A stretch of 64,000 nucleotides of DNA from Trachythela sp. YZ-2020. Taxonomy: Eukaryota; Cnidaria; Anthozoa; Malacalcyonacea; Clavulariidae. The notes beneath the pieces were generated by a model. That model was given only the letters and a program-made list of their open reading frames with translations, did no database searches and was not told the DNA's origin. This document shows positions 33,754 through 45,062 of the stretch, piece by piece. The first letter of the stretch is position 1; each line of letters opens with the position of its first letter. The stretch covers positions 248,001-312,000 of the forward strand of contig JADLSH010000218.1 of NCBI GenBank assembly GCA_016169945.1, in the 5' to 3' direction. The translations under genes and the position numbers were made by a program.

Positions 33754-34798
33754 TATCATATCCTTGCTTGAGTGTGTTGAGTGCAAGTGTAAGACAGGGT
33801 ACATGTACATGTTGTGATTGCCGGAATAAAGCAGGAGTTAATGAAAATGAGGAAGATTATGATGACTCATTCTGATGAGGAAGAAGAACTTGCAGATTCT
33901 GATGATTTGTGACTCTGGTTGAAAGAGCTAACTTCAAAATTATAATTTGTATATTATTAAAGGAAGGAACTCATTTTCACCAAACAGAATGTAGATATAA
34001 ATATGCACCTATCATTGTCTTTGATGGGAAACCCCAGGGTAGCTGACTAGGTGAACATGCTACAAAATCCAAGGAATATTTTTTTTATTTAACTTTGCCA
34101 CATAAAGGAGTGTCAGGATCACCACAACAGTATACACCAATTACTGCAGGCCCTATAACAAATACTATATAAATATACAATTAGACTTAGAGAACAATAC
34201 AAGTACTAAGAACAACAGGAGAGTTACTACAAGCAGTATTACATTTTAAACAGGTTCAGAGTTTATATTTATAGCAGTAGTGTAATATCTGTATTAAAGT
34301 AGCAAGTTAAATCTAGATAATACATCAGTTAATTCTAGCATTGCCATCCCCCTTGGGCATTTGCACTTATTTTTTCTCTAAGTGTACAATTCCCTGGGGC
34401 TGGGCAGGAAAAGTGCAACAATGCCCGCACACCCCGGGGCAAATAAATTATGCCAACTGCCGGCCCCGGGGCACACCAACACGCAGTTTTACATTCTTAA
34501 TTAAATATAGCCATATATTTTGTCAATCCAAACAACTTTTGGAACGAAACCTCGGTAAAATTTTGTCATTTTCCCCATCAAAATGACTAAAAAACAATAA
34601 TTCTGAAACGCCATATTTACTTTATGTCAGCGGATGTTCGAGAAACTTCATGTAAAAATCAATGTGGAACCACGAAATACACTATATATAGTGCATATTA
34701 CACCAAGTACCGCGAAAAAAATGGCGGCGATCGATTGGGAAATATGTTGATTTCTTGAATTTTCGAACAAGAAATACTCGAAAACTGCAGGTTTCTAG

Positions 34799-35095
34799 TG
34801 TTGGGTTTGTGGCGGTTGACATTCTCTATTCGTATTAATTCACAACTTCACACACGTTTTGTATAGCTTTATTTTACATGGCAGACAGAACACAACTAAC
34901 ACTTTTACAATGATTATACACTATTTACATAACTAACGCTTTACTGTGATTGGTCAGATTATCACCGAATATGGTAATGAGTCATTTCTCTCTCTATATG
35001 TAATTTAATATCATTAACGTTAACAACAGCTTTATCTTATAATAACATGAATCAATTACTTATTTATTATGCAAACATAAGAGCACAACTTAACA
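34799..35095 (-). repeat. copia 3' LTR
   Basis: Begins TG and ends CA, as LTRs do. It is downstream of RNase H in the element's orientation and next to the polypurine tract. Confidence 0.97.
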
Positions 35096-35104
35096 CCCCC
35101 CTTT
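35096..35104 (-). promoter_or_regulatory. copia polypurine tract
   Basis: On the minus strand AAAGGGGGG abuts the 3' LTR, the place where plus-strand DNA synthesis is primed. Confidence 0.9.
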
Positions 35105-35143
35105 GCTCGCAATGTCCTAACTTAGCCTTCCCCTATTTCATAA

Positions 35144-37257
35144 CTAATTACAGATAAAATGTTTGAACTTATCCAACCTGACTTTACTTAACGGTTTTGT
35201 AAATATGTCAGCTAAGTTATCTTCGCTTGCAATATACTTAAGACTTATTGCACCTCGCTGCACCTCGCTTCTTATAAAATGGTATTTTATATCGATATGC
35301 TTGGAGCGCTTATGGAAAGCTGGATTCTTTGCTAATTTTATTGCGCCTTGATTATCAGCATTAATCAATACAACATTACTTACCTGTAATATTCCTAAAT
35401 CAATACATAACTGCTTTAAAAACTTACCTTCTTGCACAGTTTCGGCCAGTGCAATATATTCTGCCTCACAAGTAGACAGTGCAACAGTCTGCTGTTTCTT
35501 GCTTTTCCAGGATACCAAAGGTCCTGATTCTGACAGTTGAAATCCATAACCGGAAATACTCTTCCTATCGCTAACACAACCTCCCCAATCAGAGTCACTA
35601 AAACCTATCAACTCTAATGGGTCTTCCATTTTTCTAAACTTTAAACTTAAAGAAGATGTTCCCTTCAAGTACCTAAGGACATGCTTTGCTACATTTAAGG
35701 TTACTACAGTAGGATTTGCCATGTGTTGGGATAACTTCGTAACAATGTGGCACAAATCTGGTCTAGTACCTGTCATGACATAAATAAGACTCCCAACAAT
35801 CTGCCTATACGAGTTGGGGTCTTCTAAGATAGGTGACTCCATATCTATAATCTTATCAAATCCAAGAACAGATGGGGTTGTCTTAGGCTTACAATCATTC
35901 ATCCCAAATTTTTCTAACACCTTTTCAATATAGCGAGATTGGTTCATCTCTATCATACCACTAGAACATTTAAACTCAGTTCCTAAGAACCAATGTAACA
36001 CTCCTAAATCCTTCATCTTAAATTTCTCACTTAAGTTTCCCTTCACACTTTGTAACAGATCTGAGTTACTTGCAGAAATAAGTAAATCATCCACCCATAT
36101 AATCATAATAATGCACTTATTGGCAATACCATCAACAAATTTATGATATACACAAGGGTCAGCTAGAGATTGTGTAAACCCTTCCTTCAACAAGTACTCA
36201 TGAAGTGTTGCATTCCAGTTCCTACCACTCTGCTTCAGACCATATAAAGACTTATTGAGCTTACAAACAAGTTTCTCGCCATTTTCCCCTATCTTTTCAT
36301 ATCCCTTAGGTTGTTCGACAAATATATCGCAATCGATGGGGGCATTTAGATATGCTGCCTTAACATCCATCTGATGGACAATCATATTGTTTTGCACTGC
36401 ATGCTGTATCAATACTCGAATTGAGCTCATCCGAGCTGTTGGTGCAAACGTCTCATGGTAGTCTATGCCCGGGACTTGGGAATAGCCTTTCGCTACATAC
36501 CTAGCCTTATACGTTTCCTCGTTGTTGGGACCTGATTTAATTGTGTACACCCATTTTCCGCCTACTATCTCACGGTTGGGTGGGGGCATGGTAAGTGTAA
36601 ATGTTTCATTACTTACCAAAGAGTCAAATTCTTCATCCATTGCCTTTTTCCACCTAGCTGAATCTGGTGAATTTACTGGTTGTGAATAACAAGCTGGGAT
36701 GTCATACAACCTATAACAATAATCTATTGCAAAATTTGCAGTACTATCAGTAATACTTTCTACAACATACTCACTTAGGTAAGCAGGTTTGCTATAAGTT
36801 CTGGTAGGGTACCTTACTGCACCCCCTACTGGTGGAATAGCAGGTTCTTCATTCTTATCAGTTTCAGATTGTTGCTCAACATAAGGTATATTTCGGGGGA
36901 GTGAGTCAACCTCTTCGTCAATTTGACAGTTCTCACTTTCAAATTCAGTTGAATCAAAAAATTTAACACATCTTACTCTTTCAACTTTCATGCTATCTGG
37001 ATAGTACACCAAATATGCAGGGCTATTTTTGTCATACCCTACAAAGATTCCCTCCTTACTCCTAGGTTCAAGCTTCTTAGAACCTTGCACATAGGCAAAA
37101 CATACTGCACCAAATACGTGCATGTTATTCAGATTTGGCTTTATGCCAGTTAAGGCTTCATAAGGGGTTTTGCCCAATCTATCATTGAAACACCTGTTCC
37201 TTATATATGCTGAAGCCATCACAGCATATGTCCATAACATTTTGGGCAACTTGGCTT
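35144..37257 (-). pseudogene. copia pol, C-terminal part: reverse transcriptase and RNase H
   Basis: The frame resumes after the nested LINE at LLLEAKLPKMLWTYAVMASAY (end of integrase). It continues through the copia-specific GIFVGYDKNSPAYLVY, RT start WKKAMDEEF, KARYVAKGYSQVPGIDY, the catalytic WVDDLLISA, DLGVLHWFLGTEF, and RNase H with WKSKKQQTVALSTCEAEYIA, DNQGAIKLAKNPAFHKRSKH and NLADIFTKPL. It ends at a stop at 35144. All RT and RNase H motifs look intact, so this portion could still be enzymatically sound if translated. The extra N-terminal residues read from the LINE tail are not native. Confidence 0.95.
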
Positions 37258-37858
37258 CTAACAACAACAACAACAACAACAAAGACTTTATTAGCACCAT
37301 CATATATATATATACAAATATATAAAATTTCATTTCTTAATTAAACTGTATGGTACCGGTTATCTGAAGTAACTATTGTTAATCGAGTCAGATAACCGCC
37401 AATGTATTTGAGACATTATAAGGTCGTAAAGTATAAAAAATGCAAATTCAATACGAATTATGGTACTAACTCATACATCAATTAAGGCTAATAGAGGTTT
37501 ATCATATTATTCATAATTTTTTTCTTGAACTGGGATCTTGGTAAAGTTTTTAAATTCTTTTCCATAGTTTGTTCTAATTAAAGGTAAACAATATGACATT
37601 TTGGAAGCAAGTCTAGTGTTATAGTTATGTCTCGTTTTAACAGGTATGAAGAAACTTGTAAATGGAGAAGGGAGCTTGTTATTGTAATATTCATACATAA
37701 ATAAAGAGTTGTGAAGAGATATCAAATCAGAAAGTTTTAATAATTCGGTTTTTTTAAATAAAGGCTCAGTATGTTCGTCAAATTTCGAAAATGTTATGAT
37801 ACGTATTGCTCTTTTTTGTAATAAAGTCAAAGGCTGCAAAGTAGAATTATATATTAAA
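37258..37858 (-). mobile_element. 5'-truncated LINE fragment nested in copia integrase
   Basis: The open frame (37507-37839) has the RT C-terminal signature LQKRAIRIITFSKFDEHTEP, then KLSDLISLHNSLFMYEYYN and RHNYNTR. The 3' end carries AATAAA followed by a (TTG)n run on the minus strand. The insertion falls after copia residues RAWLSLFN and before LLLEAK, with a few codons lost, so no clean target duplication is visible. Same orientation as the host element. Confidence 0.88.
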
Positions 37859-39653
37859 TAAGCTTAGCCAAGCTCTTTCTGCTGTGCCATTTTGATGGGG
37901 TGAATATGGGGCACACGTTTCATGTTTAATTTTATTCTCTCGGAGTAGGGACTTAAACTTCTGCCCAATAAATTCCCCCCCATTATCACTTCTGATGCAT
38001 TTCACTTTACCAAGAGGAACAATATCTGCTAAAAATTGTTTAGTAGCTTCGACCGTATCAGATTTATGCTTTCAAAAATATATCATGATAACACCAGAGT
38101 AATCATCCACGAAAGACAATGCATAGTTGAAACCATCCTTACCGACTGGACTAATTGGTCCGGCTAAATCTGAGTGAACTAAATCAAATGGGGCATTGGC
38201 TCTCCTATTTCTCGTCCTATTTCTCGACTGGGTCATCTTACCTTGTGTGCATACTTTACAGTCCACCTCCTCATCACTAGTGATCTTCATTCCATCTACA
38301 ACCTTTTCAAGCTTACGAATATCTGAAAAATTACAGTGCCCTAGGACTCTATGCCATTCTAAAATTGTACCTGCACTATTCTTGGAAGATGAAATACTGT
38401 TTAGGTAATATAGGCGACCTACCTGTTCAATATTAAAAACTGCACCGTCCGCGCTCCTGAAACTCTTGTTATGCTTATCTAGGCTTACGCTCGCGCCCTC
38501 TTCTATTGCTACGTTGACTGAAAAGATATCCTGCTGATACGATGGGACATAAAGCGCATTATTTAAGATTAGGTCATGAGGACTTCCGTTTACGTCATAT
38601 AGCTTAATCTTCGCAACGCCCTTACCTGTCACAACCTTAGCCTTACTGCCATCTGCGAGCTCTATAATGTGCGCATTTGAATCAAAATCTTCATCAAAAC
38701 TTATAAACTTAGATCTATCAATTACAATATGGCTAGTAGTGCCAGTATCTACTAAAAGATTGTTACTAAAACTCTTACCACAGTCACTAACATGAAATGT
38801 AAACGCGTGTTCATTGTTCTCACTCTTTGTTCTTCCTTGTCCTTGATCTTCGGCTTTCTTCGCTGAATCGTTTCTCCCCATGTTTGATCGGCATTCCTTC
38901 GTATCGTGCGTTTTGTTTCTACAACGACTGCACCACTTTCCGTTTCCGTTCTTTCCCGACTTCGACCAACATTCAGACTTTTTGTGCCCCTTTTTCCCGC
39001 ACTTGAAACAAGCGCCGTCAAATCTCTCGCCGTACTTCATGGCCATGATATTTTCGCCCGACTCGCTGCTACCGTTTTGACTTTTCTCGCTCTCTTCGTA
39101 ACTACGCAACGCTACTTTAAACTCCGCAAACGTCATTTGCTTTTCTCGTTGGACAACAATCGCCGAGAATGTCTTGAAATTACTTGGCAATCCTTTCAGG
39201 ACCATCGCGATCAAAAGCGCGTCGCTTACGGCTTCGTCTGCGTTTCTTAATGCCGTCGCAGTTGTCTCAGCCCGTATCACATAATCAACAATGCTCTCAT
39301 TGTCCGTCTTCTTTAGCGTGGTCAGTTCCGTATATAAAGAAATAACTCGAGGCTTGCCTTTTCCTTGGTAATGTTGTCGCAATACTTCCAATGCTCTCTG
39401 TCCGTCGTCTTTTGCTTCACGTATAACGAGCGCCAAACTTCTGTCGTCTAGACATTGGACTAACTTCGCGAAAGCATCTCCGTTCCTCGACGCTTCGGGT
39501 TCTTTCTCCCCTACTACGAATACATCGTGTAATTTTTTTCAGCCTCATCTGCGCCAGAAACTTAACTTCCCAAAGTTCGTATTTACTTTCATCGCCGTTA
39601 AATAATAGTCCCTTCCTGGGCCCATGACCTGTTGGGTTTGTGGCGGTTGACAT
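37859..39653 (-). pseudogene. copia gag, protease and integrase core, with lesions
   Basis: The ATG at 39651-39653 lies inside the 5' LTR and the frame crosses the primer site into gag (LLFNGDESKYELWEVKF). The T-run at 39533-39539 coincides with a one-base shift, after which the frame is open from 39436. It continues through ALRSYEESEK, two zinc knuckles (CFKCGKKGHKKSEC and CSRCRNKTHDTKEC), protease (LLVDTGTTSHIV), integrase zinc finger (HRVLGHCNFSDI, CKVCTQGK) and VHSDLAGPI. A TGA stands at 38069-38071 after VIMIYF. Past it, RSDNGGEF and HQNGTAERAW complete the D-D-E core up to the LINE. Confidence 0.93.
39616..39629 (-). promoter_or_regulatory. copia primer-binding site, initiator tRNA-Met internal type
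   Basis: Immediately after the 5' LTR the minus strand reads GGTCATGGGCCCAG. Drosophila copia uses GGTTATGGGCCCAG, complementary to the anticodon arm of initiator tRNA-Met (half-tRNA priming). One position differs. This site is also coding (residues G-H-G-P in gag). Confidence 0.82.
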
Positions 39654-39926
39654 TCTCTATTCGTATTAATTCACAACTTCACACACGTTTTGTATAGCTT
39701 TATTTTACATGGCAGACAGAACACAACTAACACTTTTACAATGATTATACACTATTTACATAACTAACGCTTTACTGTGATTGGTCAGATTATCACCGAA
39801 TATGGTAATGAGTAATTTCTCTCTCTATATGTAATTTAATATCATTAACGTTAACAACAGCTTTATCTTATAATAACATGAATCAATTACTTATTTATTA
39901 TGCAAACATAAGAGCACAACTTAACA
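39630..39926 (-). repeat. copia 5' LTR
   Basis: Matches the 3' LTR at all but one position seen by eye. It contains the gag start codon near its inner end. Confidence 0.97.
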
Positions 39927-39931
39927 TCTAG

Positions 39932-41136
39932 AAGTGCAAACAAGCGGATTTGGACTTATCTTGTTTTAAAGTAGTGCCCGAACCCGGGCAACGAATTTCA
40001 TTTTCTAAGCGACTTTTCGTGCCACAGAATACGGCCTATTACAAAGTTTTTAACTTTACTTCAAAGTTGAAAAAATGACGTAACGTCAGTTTGGTCGATG
40101 GAAACAAGTGGTGACTTGTTTTGAGATAGTGAAAGCCAGAGTGAAAGCTGACTGCGCCTTTTCTGATTGAAACAGAATTTCCATTAAAAATATTGCGCAG
40201 ACATCAATGTATATGAATTGTAATTCTTAGAATAGTGGTTAGGAACGTCACGATTCATTACTGAGCCAGAGGGTCGTTATAAAGTCGTCGAATTTTGCCA
40301 AGTTTATGATCGTAGTTTATATTGCGTATATTTGTCAAAATTTGGAATGCTCAAATTTCATCGAGAGGTAAGGAAGTGAATAGATTTGACGTTAGTAATA
40401 CTGAAATTTAGTGGAATATTTTTATTTGATCAATGCTTTGGCAATGGATCATTGATCTGAAGATATGAGAACAGTGGAAATGACATTTTTAACAATGACT
40501 TCTTTGATTCGGAACTTCCTTTGATCTTGAACAACATACCATAACATACAAATACCATATCATGACATCCATACCATAGAATAATTACAAATCCAATGTA
40601 TAAACCAAATACATTTTAATTGCCACCAGATCCCAATAAGGGGCCGCATCCATATTCATGTTGCCACCTAATGCCACGCTAGACATTGAATCGACACTTA
40701 CCCTTGTACCCACCCACCCATCTTCTTTGGAATCACTACATTCGTAATTATTACAGCCGTAATAACGTCGAGTGTGGCAGTCATATTTTGGCCAGGAAAA
40801 TAGCGAAAGTTTGTTACGATTTTATTTCCATGGAAACAGTGCTTCCACTAATTTTCAAAGCACTTCTTTGAACTTCCAATATAGGTCGAAATAGTTGTCA
40901 TTAAAAATGTTTTATATAAAACGACTTTGAATGGATGATATACTGCAGGAATGAATGTATATATTGGGAAAATTACTTTATTTGAATATCAACATTGTAG
41001 TTCACCTCAAATTCTTCAAAATTTTCACAAAATTGTCATTTTGACACGATTAAACGTTGAGACAATTGACATAAAACCCACTCTGGAAAGTTTGTGTCAC
41101 GCGACCGAGATTGATTTCTCTGTATATTTACTATTA
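39932..41136. other. Intergenic, nothing recognised
   Basis: No gene or repeat boundary supported. A TACCATA/CATACC-rich stretch at 40535-40585 is a small simple repeat. Confidence 0.45.
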
Positions 41137-41483
41137 CAGTCAAACCAGATGTTCTCTTGCGAGGAACATTGCAATATTGCCACGCAATTTTGATTTGGAG
41201 ATTGCTCTGAGCAATTTGCAACCGACGCGAACAAATTGCAAATTGAAATTCACAACCAGAAGCCTCCGATTGGCTTCTAGCAAAAGAAGAAACCAATCAA
41301 ATGCTCTGAGCAATTAGATTGGATCTTCCTTTTTGCTATTAGCCAATCAGAGGCTTTGTTTACAAAACAGATTGCGATTTTCAATTTTGCAATTTGTTTG
41401 CATTGGTTCCAAATTGCTCAGAGCAATCTCCAAATCAAAATTGCAATATTGCAATGTTTGCAAGAGAACATCCGGTTTGACTG
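41137..41483. mobile_element. 347-bp TA-flanked MITE (Tc1/mariner or pogo-like)
   Basis: Ends CAGTCAAACC and GGTTTGACTG are flanked by TA (41135-41136 and 41484-41485). Inverted similarity reaches GTTCTCTTGC and then a further pair, GATTTGGAGATTGCTCTGAG. The AATTGC words inside recur on both strands. Non-coding. Confidence 0.9.
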
Positions 41484-41555
41484 TAAATTTTCAAAATCTT
41501 GGTCGGCCGTTTTCCAAACTTCCAGTTAGGTCTGAGACAATTGTTTCCCGTATTA

Positions 41556-41790
41556 CAGTTGTTCGAATAGAAGTGTTCCAAAAAATTTGATCATTTCATT
41601 TCCTCACTTTGACAAATTCTTTCAAAAGTTCTTATCTTCCTGTTTGATTGACCAATTAGAATGGCCTATTTTTAGTGAGCAATTCTAACTGGTAAACTCT
41701 AACAGGAAGTTAGGAACTTTTGAAGAAATTTGTCAAAGTGAGGAAATGAATTGATCAACATTTTTCGGGACGCTTCTATTGGCACAACTG
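41556..41790. mobile_element. 235-bp TA-flanked foldback MITE
   Basis: Ends CAGTTGT and ACAACTG are flanked by TA (41554-41555 and 41791-41792). The arms run nearly to the middle (TCATTTCCTCACTTTGACAA, then AAAGTTC and CTTCCTGTT), so almost the whole element folds back. It sits only 70 bp from the preceding MITE. Confidence 0.9.
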
Positions 41791-41948
41791 TAAACATTCT
41801 TACCCACTAACTGGCAGTAACCTACCACTGACAAGTAAAATCGTCTGGTGTTAGACAGAATAAAATACTAAAAGTAGGGTGCATTGCCAGCTAATGGGTT
41901 AATTAACATATGATATGACATAAAATTAAGTTTTTAAGCATTCCCTTG

Positions 41949-42015
41949 GTTGCCATGGCCGAGTGGCTAAGGCATTGACTATAAGTCAACATGTGTGTGC
42001 TGATTATAACTACTA
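41949..42015 (+). repeat. tRNA-derived fragment (A-box half)
   Basis: CATGGCCGAGTGGCTAAGGC followed by an anticodon-arm-like TTGACTATAAGTCAA reads as the 5' half of a tRNA. No B box follows. The section GTCAACATGTGTGTGCTGAT recurs in similar form at 55338-55365, so both may be copies of one SINE. Confidence 0.5.
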
Positions 42016-42085
42016 CTAGAAATACATGCATGCAGAATCCCCTCGTAATCCCCTTATTGTAACATGAAGTACTGAATAGACCACT

Positions 42086-42804
42086 GTAAGTATATTTTGT
42101 ACTTTTTATCAATTGCCCAACTATATAAAGTGGGTATGCTATCATGTACTATTTTAGCTTTGATTTACTGTAACATTCAACCTTAGGCGTTCACAAAACG
42201 TTTCGGAATTTTCATAAAACTTCAACTGCTTTTTAAGCAGTATTTTTATACTTCGGCACTTGCTTTTGAAATGAAGTTTTTGAGATTTAATATGTTTTTT
42301 AACGTATTTGAATCAATACTAAAATCATTTTAACTTTTTAAGATCAATCAATGTTATATTGACCACCAGAGATTGACCACACAGAATGATCTACGCATTT
42401 TCAAATTCACAATCTATACTGTATACTCTGTACGCTATAAATCGGCAAATCAAGTATGCAAAATAGACACTTACCCGTTTAAAACGGTCCTTTTTCGGCT
42501 TTCGACTGTTTTTCTTGTGGATTTGTTCTCTAAATACTTTATCTTGTTTTGGATATATTTTGATTTGTAATAATTATGTCCTGAGTATTATAAAATGAGT
42601 GCAAAACTATTTTTGAAAAAGAGTTTGCAAAATGGCAGTCTTCACTCGGTCTGAACTCGCGCATGCGCATAACTTAAAAAACCGTCCATGACAAAAAAAA
42701 AATGGAGGACAACTTTGCATTCCGCTATGTTTTTACATATACCCGGGTGTAAATATCCGAGCGGAATTAGTACCCTCGCACGACGCTTCGCGCCGGCTCG
42801 GGGA
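42086..42804 (-). mobile_element. Helitron-like repeat copy C
   Basis: On the minus strand it starts TCCCCGAGCC after an A (the base to the right, 42805, is T on the plus strand). It carries the hairpin, ATTTACACCCGGGTAT and TTTTAAACGGGTAAGTG, and the later blocks GTTGAAGTTTTATGA and AAATCAAAGCTAAAA. The CTAGT terminus is missing, so it is 3'-truncated. Confidence 0.7.
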
Positions 42805-43692
42805 TAATGGGGATATATTATCTTATCTCCTCATTAGCTTCATAACAGAGCCACATCTTTTCATGCTAGCTGCCCTGGGGTCTGCAACTGGACTAACCAG
42901 CAAAGGCTGCAGAAGCATCTCAAAAGTCGGGGGGGGGCACCACCAAAAGGGGCAACAATCAGTGGTATACACAGCATCATTTTTTTGGGGGTGGGGTTAA
43001 AAATATCTTGATGGTACAATGTACGGAACAAACATTGTAGGTGGGTTTAAGGGAATAACCCCAGGGAAAAATTAAGACAGGTTAAGGTCTCTGCAACACC
43101 ATTTCCTGCATTGTGAGGCCATTCTGAAAGTTATAAGCACATGGATATTTCCCAAATGGGCACTCTCAAACCAGAAAAAAGGGCACTTTCTTTTTCAGAA
43201 AAGGGGCACTTATTCTATTTTGGAAAAAAACTAGTGGGGCACATGGCCCCCGGTGCCCCTCCCCCGGTTCTGCTGCCTCTGCTAGCCAGCATTGAGCATG
43301 AGTCTGGTGTCATGTGTTAAGAAACACAGATGGGATTCAGTAACTGTGATAGTGTAGTATTTGAGCATTTTGAGTAAATATCTGTTTGTACACTTTAGTC
43401 AGTTATAAAAATAGGTACGCTAAGGGTACGAGTATCTGCGCAAAGAGATGTTAATGGTTGCTGTGAACAACTGCATTCACATTTTTCCATTTCTCCTGAT
43501 CAATTTAGATAGTATTAAATGAAATCATTAAGGGCAAATCTTATATACACATCTAAAATAATTAATAATTTAGCATAGTAATATGGGAATGAATGTACTA
43601 ATTAAGAGACTAAATGCATGAGAAAATGACAGTTCCATTTTGTACAACATTAATGTATGTGTTTGCAGATTACAGCAGTTGACTAATATTGG
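42805..43692. other. Intergenic, nothing recognised
   Basis: Contains G-rich runs near 42929 and 42985 and A/G-rich low-complexity sequence around 43170-43260. No gene was seen. Confidence 0.4.
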
Positions 43693-43713
43693 GTAAAACT
43701 GCCTGAAAAATAC

Positions 43714-43771
<58 letters not shown>

Positions 43772-43913
43772 GAAAATACGTTTCGAGCGAAGGCCCTTCG
43801 TCTGGCAGTTACTAGGAAGTTAACTTCTGCAAGTTAATAGGAAGTTAACTTCCAGACGAAAGGCCTTCGCTCGAAACGTCGAAGTTCTTATTGTATTTTT
43901 CAGGTAGTTTTAC
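43693..43913. repeat. Hairpin element interrupted by a (TAA)n microsatellite
   Basis: Outer arms GTAAAACTGCCTGAAAAATAC and its near-complement end at 43693 and 43913. Inner arms CGTTTCGAGCGAAGGC and complement surround a loop with GGAAGTTAACTTC direct copies. A (TAA)n run of about 55 bp (43715-43770) sits in the left arm only, between outer and inner blocks, where the right arm has TTGTAT...TTCTTA. It carries the same CGAAACGTCG motif family as the hairpin at 29833. Confidence 0.85.
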
Positions 43914-45062
43914 ACGACAGTCAACCGCCGTATATTTGCTACACTCTACCCACACTGGCACCGCACGTTCGAGATATTTTTGCAGATTACTGCATAACGT
44001 TGACACCGACCTAGTCCCCTTAGTTTGCACAGCTTCGGTCTCGACATTTTTGGAAAGAAATGCCAAGGAAGAAGCGCCTCGATTCTTACACCAATCAGAT
44101 ATAAAAAATAAGCTAGGTATGAGGTGATGTTGACTATGAAAATGTCATACAATGACCATGTACTATTGTCTATTTTATCCAAATAGTTTTAAGAATATAA
44201 ATAGCAAGGATTTTAACATTTTTATTGCCGTGCTAGCGGAGGTTTCTGATCGCCACGGTTTCTGAGCTAGAGGAGAGGGAAACTTCTGCCTACTTCCTCG
44301 ACTCTCTTTGATGTACCGATCATCCAACGTTTTGAATGAATAAAACTTCAGAACGCATGCGCATGAACGTAAAAACGTGCCCGCGTTCGTTCAAAACATT
44401 GCGGTCGTTTCGTTCTATGATCATGATTTTGAGAAAACACTAACTGTTGCTCTAAATATCTAGTAATCTTTATATCTAGTAAAGTTATCTTTACATACGG
44501 CCAACAGAAAATTATATAAATTAATAAATTTGAACTGCGTTTAGAAAACCGGAAGCGAAGCAAACGAAGGCTCGATTAAGAATTTAAATATATAGAATTG
44601 AAATTTTGTAGGATTTAAATATATAGAATTCATGCACTATTTAAATAGGCATACCTTGCTTCCTAATTGAAATGGGATTGATATGAAATGTGAAGTGAAT
44701 CTGTAAATTCGTGAATCATTTCCACAGAGTTAAAAGTTATCAAGATATAAATTATATTACTTACTAAAAATACGTCTTTAACATTAGTGATGCTCAAAAC
44801 AATATAATATATACAAAAAAGTGCTCTGGCAATAGTCTTGCATCGATGTAGGATTTCCATCGTAAATTATAAAAGCATGTCCATGTTTTATATACAAAGC
44901 TCTCTCCTCAGTAGTCCCCCATCTTATAATAATCAATATCAATCCAGTTATTCATAGAGGTCAAAGAGTAACATAGGTCATTTTAAGTTTGCTATCACTG
45001 ATTTGCTAGAAGCTAACAGACACACAACTAGTACAGTTATATGCAATAGAACTCTTTGTTTG
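43914..45062. other. Intergenic, nothing recognised
   Basis: No supported gene. A short direct repeat GATTTAAATATATAGAATT (or close to it) occurs twice near 44580-44630. Confidence 0.4.

Larger units (their letters stand above)
31405..34742. repeat. Large inverted structure with nested insertions
   Basis: Outer arms 31405-31638 and about 34503-34742 are clear inverted copies (outer sequence TTTCCCAATCGATCGCCGCC). Further paired blocks lie inwards: about 32100-32180 with 34240-34335, 32262-32297 with 34196-34230, 33032-33078 with 34148-34195, and 33096-33127 with 33764-33797. The left arm is interrupted by a hAT-like element. Blocks 31640-32095 and 34345-34500 do not pair. This reads as an inverted duplication or foldback element that later took up insertions. 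No coding gene was recognised inside. Confidence 0.75.
34799..39926 (-). mobile_element. Ty1/copia LTR retrotransposon (GalEa-like), 5.1 kb
   Basis: Two 297-bp LTRs (TGTTGGG...CTTAACA) differ at one position seen by eye (near 34983). An exact 5-bp duplication TCTAG lies outside (34794-34798 and 39927-39931). The element reads on the minus strand: 5' LTR, primer site, gag-protease-integrase-RT-RNase H in the copia order, polypurine tract, 3' LTR. Lesions are a one-base shift in gag, a stop in integrase and a nested LINE fragment. The near-identity of the LTRs implies a recent insertion. Confidence 0.97.

Noticed and set aside
41949..42015. Functional tRNA gene
   Set aside because: Only the 5' half is present; there is no B box or pairing acceptor stem.
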